A stretch of DNA of 64,000 bases, taken from the NCBI GenBank assembly GCA_023399055.1, contig JAEWQV010000016.1:248001-312000 (forward strand). The letters are read 5' to 3'. This DNA is from Bacillota bacterium (GTDB lineage: Bacteria; Bacillota; Clostridia; Lachnospirales; Lachnospiraceae). This document shows, in pieces, positions 34,426 to 43,430 of this stretch. A model generated the notes under the pieces. It saw nothing but the letters and a program-made list of their open reading frames with translations. It was not told the origin of the DNA and did not search any database. Made by a program: the position numbers and the translations under genes. Numbering within the stretch: the first letter of the stretch is position 1; every line of letters starts with the position of its first letter.

Positions 34426-36657
34426 ATGAATTGGTTGGATAATGAATATGATGATTTGAATAGCGAGGAGGCATTCTGGGACAGCTTACTGGAACAGGCT
34501 GACACAATGGAGGAACAAGAACAGATGGAGTATTATGAGGAGGAGATAGCAATACCCTCAATTGCCGACAACCTTCAATCCCTAAAGCCGGAAGAAGTAT
34601 TAAAGAAGTACTTTGGTTACGATTCCTTTCGAACAGGTCAGAAGGATATTGTGGAAAGTATCCTGATGGGACAAGACGTATTGGCTGTTATGCCTACTGG
34701 AGCCGGTAAATCTATCTGTTATCAAATTCCGGCAATGATGCTTCCTGGCGTTACACTTGTAGTATCTCCTTTGATTTCATTGATGCAGGATCAGGTTAAG
34801 TCATTAAATGAAGCAGGTATTGCAGCGGCATTTATGAATAGTTCCTTATCTGAAAAGGCATTCGCAGAGACGGTTAACCAAGCAAGAAATGGAAACTACA
34901 AGATTATATATGTTGCACCGGAGCGACTTACAAACGATAGCTTCAGAAGGTTTGCTGCAAATGTAGATATTTCGATGGTTACGGTTGATGAAGCACATTG
35001 TATTTCACAATGGGGGCAGGATTTCAGACCGAGTTATCTTAAAATTGTTGAATTCATTTCTGGCTTAGAAAAAAGGCCGATGATTAGTGCCTTTACAGCA
35101 ACTGCTACTGAAACAGTCAGAACCGATATCGTCTGTACCTTGGGACTTAAAAATCCATATGAATTGGTTACAGGCTTTGACAGAGAGAATCTCTTTTTTC
35201 AGGTGGAAAAACAACAACAGAAAGATAGATACCTGCTTGAATTTATGAAAGAACACGAGGGTGAAAGCGGTATTATTTACTGTGCAACCAGAAAGAATGT
35301 GGAGAAGCTTTATGCGCTGCTTTTGCGCAATGGATTAAATGTGGCAAAATATCATGCCGGAATGAGTGCAGAAGAACGAAAGAAAATGCAGGATGACTTT
35401 ATTTATGATTATACAAGTATCGTTATCGCAACGAATGCTTTTGGTATGGGTATAGATAAGTCAAATGTGAGGTTTGTAATCCATTACAATATGCCTCAAA
35501 GTATGGAGAACTACTATCAGGAGGCAGGAAGAGCCGGGCGCGACGGATTAGAATCAAAATGTATTCTCCTGTTTTCGCCACAGGATATTATAATTAATCG
35601 TTTTCTTTTGGAACATAAAGAGATGAGCGAAATGGATCCCATTGATAAAGAAAGCATCCGTGAGCTTGATACCATGCGCCTTCGTACTATGGAAAACTTT
35701 TGTAATACTACGGAGTGCCTTAGAAATTATATTCTTCAGTATTTTGGTGAAGAAATTACTAAACCTTGTGATAACTGTTCTAATTGTTTAAAAGAATTCG
35801 AAGAGTTAGACATGACGGCTGAGGCAAAGCAGATAATTAATTGTGTCTATGAAGCCAAAGGCAGATATGGTAAAACGGTGATTCTTGACACTGTTGCAGG
35901 TGCTAAGACAGCCAGATTAGAACAATATGGAACTACTAAGTATAAGACGTATGGTATTTTGCAGGATAAAAATAAGAATTTGCTAAAGAAGCTGATTGCT
36001 CAAATGCAACTGGAGGAGTATCTCATCGAAACCGGAGAATATCATTTGCTAAAAATCGGACCTGCAATGCAGCATTTAAAAGACGAAGGCACAAGAGTTT
36101 TGATTAAAATCAGTGAGGAAGATAAGAGACCAACGACAACGGCGTCAAAGACGAATAAAGTTAAATCCAAAGATGCACTTACTTCTGCTGGATATGCTTT
36201 GTTTGATGAACTTAGAGCTTTGCGGCTTGAAATAGCACGTGAGGAAAATATGCCTCCATATATAATTTTTAGTGATAAGACACTTATTGACATGAGCGCA
36301 AAAATGCCAATGGTTAAGGAAGAAATGCTACGCGTTACTGGTGTAGGAGAGGCGAAATATTCTAAATATGGCAGCAGGTTTTTGGCGCTGATACATAACT
36401 ATATTGAAAAACATCCTGAAGCAAAACACGCGAATGATAGATATAGCTTAGAGCTTGAAATATCAGCGCAAGGACAAAAGGAAAAAGGACAATTAAGGAA
36501 TGGAAGTGCATATGAGGCTTGGAGTGATGAAGAGGAAGACCAGTTAAGAGGAGAGTTTGGCAAATCAATATCAATAAAAGAAATTTCGGGAATTCACGGC
36601 AGAACTAGTGGTGCGATAAAATCCAGGTTGAAAAAGTTGGGATTGATTGAGAGCTAA
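34426..36657 (+). CDS. recQ: ATP-dependent DNA helicase RecQ
   Basis: The 743-residue product has an acidic N-terminal extension of about 50 residues; the ATG at 34426 has no clear ribosome binding site, so the start is uncertain. Superfamily 2 helicase motifs are in order: GAGKSICYQIP (about 92), DEAHCISQWGQDFRPSY (about 187), SAFTATAT, and YQEAGRAGRDG. A four-cysteine zinc site follows (C..CDNCSNC, about 440-460), then the RQC wing and an HRDC domain (ELRALRLEIAREENMPPYII, about 595-665). The last ~50 residues (WSDEEEDQLRGEFGKSISIK, then RTSGAIKSRLKKLGL) form a Myb/HTH-like DNA-binding tail. Its role is DNA repair and recombination. Confidence 0.93.
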   Translation: MNWLDNEYDDLNSEEAFWDSLLEQADTMEEQEQMEYYEEEIAIPSIADNLQSLKPEEVLKKYFGYDSFRTGQKDIVESILMGQDVLAVMPTGAGKSICYQIPAMMLPGVTLVVSPLISLMQDQVKSLNEAGIAAAFMNSSLSEKAFAETVNQARNGNYKIIYVAPERLTNDSFRRFAANVDISMVTVDEAHCISQWGQDFRPSYLKIVEFISGLEKRPMISAFTATATETVRTDIVCTLGLKNPYELVTGFDRENLFFQVEKQQQKDRYLLEFMKEHEGESGIIYCATRKNVEKLYALLLRNGLNVAKYHAGMSAEERKKMQDDFIYDYTSIVIATNAFGMGIDKSNVRFVIHYNMPQSMENYYQEAGRAGRDGLESKCILLFSPQDIIINRFLLEHKEMSEMDPIDKESIRELDTMRLRTMENFCNTTECLRNYILQYFGEEITKPCDNCSNCLKEFEELDMTAEAKQIINCVYEAKGRYGKTVILDTVAGAKTARLEQYGTTKYKTYGILQDKNKNLLKKLIAQMQLEEYLIETGEYHLLKIGPAMQHLKDEGTRVLIKISEEDKRPTTTASKTNKVKSKDALTSAGYALFDELRALRLEIAREENMPPYIIFSDKTLIDMSAKMPMVKEEMLRVTGVGEAKYSKYGSRFLALIHNYIEKHPEAKHANDRYSLELEISAQGQKEKGQLRNGSAYEAWSDEEEDQLRGEFGKSISIKEISGIHGRTSGAIKSRLKKLGLIES

Positions 36658-36665
36658 ATGAATCT

Positions 36666-36709
36666 AAGAGGATATTTTCTAAAGAAATTTTGGAAAGTAT
36701 CCTCTTTTT
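36666..36709 (+). terminator. recQ terminator
   Basis: AAGAGGATA...TATCCTCTT with a weak AT-rich inner stem, followed by TTTTT. Confidence 0.8.
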
Positions 36710-36850
36710 GCGTGATGAAAATTGGATGAAATGGGAATAATGCTTATCAGAAAGTCTATCTGATTTATAAGATATTATTTTTGTCCTAATGACGAAACTA
36801 TAATATTGATTATCATAGATGACTAGATTCTGGTTGGGAGAATAGGTTCG

Positions 36851-37450
36851 ATGGTGCAATTTTTTGGATTTGCTTCACGAAGATTCAGAAACGTAAGATT
36901 TGATAAGCAAGGATATTTACAGGAATATGTTCTTAATCAAGAAGGAGAGGCAGAAGTGCTCATATATCTAGAGCAAATACAGCAGGCAACCTCGCAGTAT
37001 TCAGGAGCAGCCTTTAAAACATTAGATCAGGAACTGATTGATTATATGGACCGGTTAATTTATCATATACCTTTAAAATATACACTCGTAGTTTGCTTTA
37101 TAGTTAAAAATAGTACAAGTGAACAAAAAGAGCTATTAACAGATATGATAAAAAGGCACTATGGGTTGTTATTAGAGGATAAACGCCATGATTTAAAGAT
37201 TAATTTTTTGATTATATTAGGGTTATTTTTAATCGGTGTGGCTCTTCTTACCTTTTCCTATTATTTATCAGCTGCCGGTATGGAACAACTACTTACCGAT
37301 ACGATTAACATTGCCGGCACCTTTGCTCTTTGGGAAATGATCGATTTGTACCTGTTGGATAGAAAAGCGAGAATTCTTGATCTAAGGAATGCAGCGCAGA
37401 CATATGCGGCTAAGATTGTTTTTCAACCACAAGAAGAACACGGAAAGTAA
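36851..37450 (+). CDS. Small membrane protein of unknown function
   Basis: The 199-residue product starts at ATG 36851, 10 nt after GGGAG. A soluble N-terminal part of about 115 residues is followed by two membrane helices, INFLIILGLFLIGVALLTF (about 117-136) and a second around LLTDTINIAGTFALWEMIDL, then a short charged tail. I do not recognise a family. It precedes another C-terminally anchored unknown protein by 199 nt. Confidence 0.6.
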   Translation: MVQFFGFASRRFRNVRFDKQGYLQEYVLNQEGEAEVLIYLEQIQQATSQYSGAAFKTLDQELIDYMDRLIYHIPLKYTLVVCFIVKNSTSEQKELLTDMIKRHYGLLLEDKRHDLKINFLIILGLFLIGVALLTFSYYLSAAGMEQLLTDTINIAGTFALWEMIDLYLLDRKARILDLRNAAQTYAAKIVFQPQEEHGK

Positions 37451-37649
37451 TTCTGTGACTAATATTTAGGGAATACAACAATTAGGATAAGAACCAAATG
37501 TTACTCTATACCGATTAATATATTTGCTAATTATTGACTTTCTTAAGACAAAAAGATAAAATATTATTTACTTTAACTTTTTAAGACCACCTAATGATTT
37601 GAATAAAGCAGTTGAAATGAGAGTGAAAGTTACCGGAGGACAAGAATAA

Positions 37650-38915
37650 ATGGAATATGATTATTTTAAAGAAAAAGTTGTTAGGCAAAGAGTAAAATAT
37701 ATATTTCCATTCGAATTTGATTATGTTAAATATAAGGATTTAGCTGATCGGATTGCAGAGGATTTTGAAGAGGGTTTGGAGGAAGGTATTATTAATTATC
37801 TGGATTTTCTTCCTTTGTTCAATGACTATTTTTTTAATGTAAATTCTGAGAAAAAGAAGGCCTATAAAAATCCATATTGCAGAGATTTTATTCTGGACAA
37901 GAAACTATCTATTGATATCAGGGATAAGGAAGTAAAGATTGAGACTAGTAAACCAATGGACGAAGCTTATCCGTACATCAAGCGTGCTTATCTGAAATTA
38001 TTTAAATTTGGCGTAGGCTTCCTGATTCTGTCGACCGATTACAATTGGAAGAGTGAACCTAAAGGTCTAGATAAGGTGAATGAGACCGACCGGATAATTT
38101 GTGATAAAGTAAGCAAATATTTCGAAGCTTACAAGCTGAATAAATATGAGGATATTAACTTTGTAAATACCAGAAGAGGTATCACATATGAATGTATCGA
38201 GCTGGCAAAGAATACGATTTGCGAGGAACATAAGCAAAATATCGTTTTACGAACCTGCAGTGCAGTAAAAACTACATATATAACAGATTCAGACGAATTG
38301 AAAACCGAGCTAGAGCAAAAGTATCTGACGAGGGGGGATTATGTGTTTTATGGATTCTCTCGAAGTTGCGGTGTTCAATTTATCCTTGAAAGTGATTCTG
38401 ATAATAAGGATCATATGAAACGACTGGTCTCCAGCTTTATGAACGATAGATTTTATGTATTTATTTTTGCAATACAGCAAAGGAATATTATGAGAATGTT
38501 TGCGCATAAACTTGTGACTTCCAACCATAAGGGGAAAAGAGCTCATCCGGGAAAGTTACAGGCGGATTTTATAGACTTCATAACACACGGAATGCTCAAT
38601 GATATTTCTGATAACAATGTTATAACTAAATTTTATAAAAGATGGACAAATATTTTTGACAGTGCAAATATCTATGAAGAGGTTTCAAAGAAACTTAATG
38701 TTGTAGATGAATACAAACAGACTCAATTCTCTCGAAAGATGGAATTAATCTCAGCAATTATCTTTCCGGCATTATTTATAGGAAATATTGTCACCGTGGG
38801 TTTATTGAAAACGGAGGATGCCGTATCGTTTTCCTGGAATCAGATGATGTTCTTTATCCTTGGAGCCATATTAATTTATCCATTGTATAAATTAATTTTT
38901 AGAACACGGGGATGA
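37650..38915 (+). CDS. Unknown protein with C-terminal membrane hairpin
   Basis: The 421-residue product starts at ATG 37650 after GGAGG. About 360 residues are soluble and mixed alpha/beta (YIKRAYLKLFKFGVGFLILS), with a helical stretch around IYEEVSKKLNVVDEYKQTQF. Two membrane helices end the protein: SAIIFPALFIGNIVTVGLL and SWNQMMFFILGAILIYPLYK. The layout (large cytoplasmic domain, long helix, two C-terminal helices) recalls CorA-type channels, but the GMN motif is absent. Function unknown. Confidence 0.55.
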   Translation: MEYDYFKEKVVRQRVKYIFPFEFDYVKYKDLADRIAEDFEEGLEEGIINYLDFLPLFNDYFFNVNSEKKKAYKNPYCRDFILDKKLSIDIRDKEVKIETSKPMDEAYPYIKRAYLKLFKFGVGFLILSTDYNWKSEPKGLDKVNETDRIICDKVSKYFEAYKLNKYEDINFVNTRRGITYECIELAKNTICEEHKQNIVLRTCSAVKTTYITDSDELKTELEQKYLTRGDYVFYGFSRSCGVQFILESDSDNKDHMKRLVSSFMNDRFYVFIFAIQQRNIMRMFAHKLVTSNHKGKRAHPGKLQADFIDFITHGMLNDISDNNVITKFYKRWTNIFDSANIYEEVSKKLNVVDEYKQTQFSRKMELISAIIFPALFIGNIVTVGLLKTEDAVSFSWNQMMFFILGAILIYPLYKLIFRTRG

Positions 38916-38939
38916 ATTCATAGGGTTAAGCAATGATAT

Positions 38940-38973
38940 GGAAGTAGTGATTACACTACTTCCTATTTTTTTA
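38940..38973 (+). terminator. Terminator between convergent genes
   Basis: GGAAGTAGTG-atta-CACTACTTCC, a perfect 10-bp stem, followed by TATTTTTTT. Confidence 0.9.
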
Positions 38974-38987
38974 TATCAAATAAATCA

Positions 38988-39914
38988 TTAAAAATTCTCG
39001 CTTTTCATATCCTGCATTCTCTTATGAAGAAAGCCTGTCATTTCTGTCTCTGCATAGTTTTTAGATATTATAATAGCTTCATTAAGAACTTCAAGGCCTT
39101 GTTCCATATTGCCAAGCCAATAAAGGGCACTGGCTTTTTGATAAAGCAGCCAGGGTAAACTCCGATACTCTTGGCTATCTATGCAAACCTTGAGACCTCT
39201 CTCGCTGGCTAAAAGAGCTTCCTCATAGTTCTTGAGCCAACGGTGGCATTTTGCCAGGGAAGTCAATAGGGTAGTGTAAACCCTGGCGATATCTTGCGCA
39301 TAAATATAACCCGTGTTAATTAGCGCTTCAAGTGCTTGAAAGATAGGAAGAGCTTCTTCCTTTCTTCCGGTGAACAATTTCCAAATACCATACATTCGTA
39401 TTAAATCAATCTCAATAACTGTATAAAGTTCGTTCTTAATATCGGTCGGATCAAAGGAGTCTATTGTCAGACCAATTGCTTTATCAAGAAGCATTGGAAG
39501 TTCCGAATCGGAAGCATTATTCCAATCCATTCCGCCTGCAACAATCCAGGCACGGGTTTTTAGTATGTACTGAATTACAAATTTATTCTTGTTTAAAAGC
39601 TTATCCTTTTCCATAGAGTCAAGTATATCTAAGATCTCATTTTCTTTCTCATCTCGAAACAACTGCGCAATCCTGTTTCTGGTTTCATCAAATTGCATTT
39701 CTGCCTTACTTGAGATATAACTTGAAAATCTCTGTGGGTCAACTCCTAGTCGCTGCATCAATCGTTCAAACACATACTTGCTAGGTGAAATACTACCATT
39801 TTCTATATAAGAAATTGTTCTTCGATCACAAATACCCTCTGCGAGCTTCTCTTGTGAAAATCCTTTTTGTTTTCTGAGTTCTGAAATTAATACACTTGCA
39901 CAGTATGTAGCCAT
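38988..39914 (-). CDS. Xre-TPR regulator (RNPP/Rgg-like)
   Basis: The 308-residue product starts at ATG 39914 after AAGGAGCGAGCT. N-terminal HTH (about 8-65): LISELRKQKGFSQEKLAEGI, then CDRRTISYIENGSISP. The rest is helical TPR-like repeats (WKLFTGRKEEALPIFQALEA, then YEEALLASERGLKVCID), as in peptide-sensing RNPP regulators. It is transcribed away from a three-gene ABC-2 exporter with only ~110 bp between, and a palindrome lies in that gap, so it probably controls the exporter. A pheromone peptide gene was not found nearby. Confidence 0.8.
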   Translation of the reverse strand: MATYCASVLISELRKQKGFSQEKLAEGICDRRTISYIENGSISPSKYVFERLMQRLGVDPQRFSSYISSKAEMQFDETRNRIAQLFRDEKENEILDILDSMEKDKLLNKNKFVIQYILKTRAWIVAGGMDWNNASDSELPMLLDKAIGLTIDSFDPTDIKNELYTVIEIDLIRMYGIWKLFTGRKEEALPIFQALEALINTGYIYAQDIARVYTTLLTSLAKCHRWLKNYEEALLASERGLKVCIDSQEYRSLPWLLYQKASALYWLGNMEQGLEVLNEAIIISKNYAETEMTGFLHKRMQDMKSENF

Positions 39915-39929
39915 AGCTCGCTCCTTTTT

Positions 39930-39950
39930 GGAAGTGAAATTTCACTTTCC
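39930..39950. promoter_or_regulatory. Palindromic operator between the Xre-TPR regulator and the ABC exporter
   Basis: A perfect GTGAAATTTCAC (39934-39945) is flanked by GGAA and TTTCC, extending the symmetry. It lies in the short divergent region, within the 5' leader of the regulator gene. Confidence 0.6.
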
Positions 39951-40026
39951 TCCTAAATTAAGATTTTTTATAATTGTAAGGTAATACCAGAGGAAAGTAA
40001 AGCAGGATTAGATAGGGGGATAACAA

Positions 40027-40992
40027 ATGGATGAAGTCATTCAAGTGCAAGATTTAAGACGGGAATACATAAAAAGCAAAGGATTTATTAAAAAGAAAAA
40101 AACCATAACACCTGCCGTGGATGGAATTACCTTTGATGTAAAGAGAGGGGAAGTCTTTGGGTTGTTAGGTGAAAATGGTGCTGGGAAAACCACGACAATA
40201 AAAATGCTGATTACAATGCTAGCGCCTACCTCAGGGGTATGTAAGGTGTTGGGTTATAACACCTTTGGGGAAGAGAAGAAGATTAGAAGCAGAATTAACT
40301 TTATCTTTGGAGGTGAGATGGGAGTTTATCGTCGATTGTCCGCAAGAGATAATTTACAATACTTTGCTAATTTATATAGCATGCCAGCACACTTAGCTAA
40401 GAAGAAAATCGGTGAAATCCTCGAACTCGTTGGCTTGACTGATAAAGCGGATACAATGGTCGAAACCTATTCCAAAGGTATGATACAACGATTACAGATT
40501 GCTAGAGGACTTATGAATGATGCGGAAATTCTATTTATGGATGAACCTACGATTGGACTTGACCCTTTAGGTGCCAGAGCACTTAGGGATTTAATTAGAA
40601 AACTTAGAGAACACGGAAAAACAATCGTCCTTACAACGCACTATCTATATGAAGCGGATGAACTTTGTGACAGAATTGCTATTATTAATAAAGGAAAACT
40701 GATTGCTCTTGATACACCAAAAGGCTTGAAAAGTAGATTAGAAACACAAAATACATTGGAGCTTATTACAAAAAGTTCAGCAAATACTTTCGCAAAAGAA
40801 TTAGAAAAGATTAATGGAGTAAAATCGGTTGTCTGCCAGAAGGCTGAGGAGAAAGATATCTATCTGATAAAGTATGAAGCAGAGTATGAGATTGCATCAG
40901 AGGTTATAAAGATAACCAACAATATAATCTCTTTATCACAAAAGGAATTGACCCTGGAGGATGTATTTATTCAATTATTAGGAGAAGTGTGA
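40027..40992 (+). CDS. ABC transporter ATP-binding protein (ABC-2 type)
   Basis: The 321-residue product starts at ATG 40027 after GGGGGATAACAA. Walker A GENGAGKTTTIKML, signature YSKGMIQRLQIARGL, Walker B ILFMDEPTIGLDP, and H-loop LTTHYLYEADEL are intact. A C-terminal ~90-residue domain (LEKINGVKSVVCQKAEEKD) is common in DrrA/CcmA-type ATPases of multidrug or lantibiotic-immunity exporters. It energises the two permeases encoded next. Confidence 0.92.
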   Translation: MDEVIQVQDLRREYIKSKGFIKKKKTITPAVDGITFDVKRGEVFGLLGENGAGKTTTIKMLITMLAPTSGVCKVLGYNTFGEEKKIRSRINFIFGGEMGVYRRLSARDNLQYFANLYSMPAHLAKKKIGEILELVGLTDKADTMVETYSKGMIQRLQIARGLMNDAEILFMDEPTIGLDPLGARALRDLIRKLREHGKTIVLTTHYLYEADELCDRIAIINKGKLIALDTPKGLKSRLETQNTLELITKSSANTFAKELEKINGVKSVVCQKAEEKDIYLIKYEAEYEIASEVIKITNNIISLSQKELTLEDVFIQLLGEV

Positions 40993-41047
40993 AAATCTCT
41001 TCTTTAGTAATATATGTGCCACTCTTGGCGGCAATATGGAGGTAAGA

Positions 41048-41833
41048 ATGAGAAATATAATAGATATTATATGGGGTACAATGAGAATTCAAATGAAGAA
41101 TTCATTTGCTCGTCCCATGTTTCAATTTTGTTTGATTGTTGCGCCAATCACCAATACGATACTACTGTATTATATGTTTAAAAACTCGCAAATGCATAAT
41201 TTCATGACCTATGTTGTAGTTGGAGCTGGTCTTTCTAGCCTATGGGTATGTATTTGCTTTTCCTCCATTGGTGACATTAATCGTGAACGATGGTATGGAA
41301 CGCTTTCGCTTATTTTTACAGCTCCGGCGGGTTTTAACTTAATTATACTTGGTAAAATAATTGGAAATACGGTGCTATCACTGATTTCCTTTGGAATTAC
41401 CGTATTAACAGCAATTCTTCTTTTTGATGCAAAACTTGTAATTGCGAATGTCGTTCTATTAATTGTTGCCTTACTGATAGGGTTATGTGCCTTTATCGTA
41501 TTCTCACAAATTTTTGCTTATCTTTTAACCCTTTCGAGAAAAACCACACTTTATATGAATTGTCTCGACATCCCCATTTCACTTATTTGTGGGTTTGTTA
41601 TTCCGATTGAACTGCTGCCAGGATGGATTCTACCCCTTGCTTATATCTTGCCTCCCACCTGGGTAGTAAAACTGATACGTGGTTCCTTTGATACTGGATT
41701 AACAACAAATGAGTTCCTAAGGTACTTCGTAATTCTTGTTGGTCAAATAATAATATATGCTGCACTTTGCCATATGCTGTACAAAGTAATTGAGCGCAGG
41801 GTAAAAATAAATGCAAGTCTGGAGATGATGTGA
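41048..41833 (+). CDS. ABC-2 type permease
   Basis: The 261-residue product starts at ATG 41048 after GGAGGTAAG; an ATG 12 nt earlier overlaps that site. Six hydrophobic segments (e.g. FCLIVAPITNTILLYYMF, LSLISFGITVLTAILLF), plus the typical short helix before the last span, CGFVIPIELLPGWILPLAY. It is the first half of a heterodimeric channel with the next gene, which overlaps its stop by one base. Confidence 0.85.
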   Translation: MRNIIDIIWGTMRIQMKNSFARPMFQFCLIVAPITNTILLYYMFKNSQMHNFMTYVVVGAGLSSLWVCICFSSIGDINRERWYGTLSLIFTAPAGFNLIILGKIIGNTVLSLISFGITVLTAILLFDAKLVIANVVLLIVALLIGLCAFIVFSQIFAYLLTLSRKTTLYMNCLDIPISLICGFVIPIELLPGWILPLAYILPPTWVVKLIRGSFDTGLTTNEFLRYFVILVGQIIIYAALCHMLYKVIERRVKINASLEMM

Positions 41834-42624
41834 TGAGAAACAAAATTAAAATTTTCTTTCAACAGGCATGGCTTTATTATAAGGGTAACAATACACAATT
41901 TAATTTGGAGGAATTAATCTTTTACCGAATAGCAATACCGCTTATTACCCTGACTTATTATTGCGTTATTGCCAGAACTGGTTTTAGAACGGAATATCTA
42001 ACCCAATGGGTAATTGGAAACTCACTGTTATTGTGTAATAATACCTGTATCTTTGTCCTTGGTGGCTCTTTTGAAGGTGAGAGACACTTTGGTAGATTAA
42101 AATGGTTGATAGCTTCACCCCATAGTCGGATTGCAACAGTATTTGAAAAAGGTTTTTTCTTTATATTTGAGAGTTTTATGACCGTACTAATGGGAATGGT
42201 ATTTGGTAGTTTAATTTTTGGAGTTGATTTTACAAATGTTAATCTTGTTTTGTTTATGGTAATAATTTTAATAGGCGTATTTTCCGCAGTTGGGTTTGGT
42301 ATATTGATAAGCGTAGTTTCACTTTTAGGAAATAGCTTGAACTTATTACTAAATATGATTAGTATGTCAATGGCAATCCTATGCGGGGCAAATTTCCCAG
42401 TGAAAGACCTACCACAGTTTGCCCAATATTTATCTTATTGTTTGCCCTTTACCAGAAGTATAGAAGCATCAAAAATGTTATTTGATAAAATAGATATGAA
42501 TAAGTTGAGATCACTACTAGCAGGAGAAATGTGTGTAGGTATTATCTTTTTACTTATTAGTGCATTGCTTTTTAAAACAATAGAAAAGATAGCTATTAAA
42601 AAAGCTAGTTTGGAGATTTTTTAA
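41833..42624 (+). CDS. ABC-2 type permease, second subunit
   Basis: The 263-residue product starts at ATG 41833, overlapping the preceding stop (TGATG), so translation is coupled. Six hydrophobic segments, with CGANFPVKDLPQFAQYLSYC before the last span as in its neighbour. The two permeases are distant paralogues. The cargo is unknown; the adjacent peptide-sensor-like regulator suggests a peptide or antimicrobial. Confidence 0.85.
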   Translation: MRNKIKIFFQQAWLYYKGNNTQFNLEELIFYRIAIPLITLTYYCVIARTGFRTEYLTQWVIGNSLLLCNNTCIFVLGGSFEGERHFGRLKWLIASPHSRIATVFEKGFFFIFESFMTVLMGMVFGSLIFGVDFTNVNLVLFMVIILIGVFSAVGFGILISVVSLLGNSLNLLLNMISMSMAILCGANFPVKDLPQFAQYLSYCLPFTRSIEASKMLFDKIDMNKLRSLLAGEMCVGIIFLLISALLFKTIEKIAIKKASLEIF

Positions 42625-42667
42625 ATACATTACTGGTCTACGACATAGATTTTTAAAGTCAATTAAG

Positions 42668-42706
42668 GTGTGAAGCTACAATTATTTGCGGCTTTGCACT
42701 TTTTTC
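42668..42706 (+). terminator. Terminator of the ABC-2 exporter operon
   Basis: GTGTGAAGC...GCTTTGCAC with one imperfect position, followed by six T. Confidence 0.7.
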
Positions 42707-42784
42707 TATATCCATTTGTTAAAGAAACTCATTAAGGGTTTATAGGATTTAATTTGTGTGATATAATATACACAAACTTAAAAT

Positions 42785-42863
42785 AACAGTTTAGCTAAGC
42801 TGGATGTACTTGAAAGCAAGCATTCATACATATTGTACTTATAACGTACATGGCTAATCTGTT
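42785..42863 (+). other. Structured multi-hairpin segment upstream of the cdaA operon
   Basis: AACAGTTTAGC (42785-42795) pairs at 10 of 11 positions with GCTAATCTGTT (42853-42863) and encloses two small hairpins, CTTG-aaag-CAAG and GTAC-ttataac-GTAC. A TATAAT-like box lies just before. It is about 150 nt ahead of the first cdaA-operon gene; 42707-43010 otherwise holds nothing recognised. Confidence 0.4.
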
Positions 42864-43010
42864 TCTAAATAAAGGATAAAAAGAAAAAAAATCTTCATAT
42901 TACTATTGGATTATGTTATACTGTCCGTGGGAAGAAGATTTGAAATAACGTAGTATTTACAGATATCTAAAATTACGCGTGAGCGTATATCCCAGTCCAT
43001 GGAGGAAATT

Positions 43011-43412
43011 ATGTTAAACAATAATAAAATTAGATTGATGACAAAGCTTGCTCTTTATGAAAGTAAAGAAGGAAAAGAAGATATCAGTCTAAGCAAATAT
43101 TACAAAACAGACTATGTAAGGTATCAGATCATTAAATCAATTATAAGTGTTACATTTGCGTATGCGTTAATTTTACTATTAATATTCATGTATAAATCAG
43201 AGTATATTATCCAAAAGGCTGTTGTACTTGATTACAAACAAATTGGTACTTATATTCTGGGCTTTTATATCATGATTATTGCGGGCTATGGACTAGCTTC
43301 ATCCGTAGGTTATTCTCTCAAATATAATGCTTCCCGTAAGAAGTTGGGACGGTATTTTAAATTGCTGAAGCGTTTGAATAAAATTTATAATGATGAGACG
43401 CCGGAGTCTTAA
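43011..43412 (+). CDS. Small two-helix membrane protein of the cdaA operon
   Basis: The 133-residue product starts at ATG 43011 after GGAGG; an ATG at 42999 overlaps that site. Membrane helices lie at about 45-65 (SVTFAYALILLLIFMY) and 80-105 (YILGFYIMIIAGYGLASSVG). The flanks are charged. It is 18 nt upstream of the next membrane protein and so in one operon leading to cdaA. Function unknown; an envelope or regulatory role is suggested by context only. Confidence 0.7.
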   Translation: MLNNNKIRLMTKLALYESKEGKEDISLSKYYKTDYVRYQIIKSIISVTFAYALILLLIFMYKSEYIIQKAVVLDYKQIGTYILGFYIMIIAGYGLASSVGYSLKYNASRKKLGRYFKLLKRLNKIYNDETPES

Positions 43413-43430
43413 TTTTGGGAGGATTACAAC

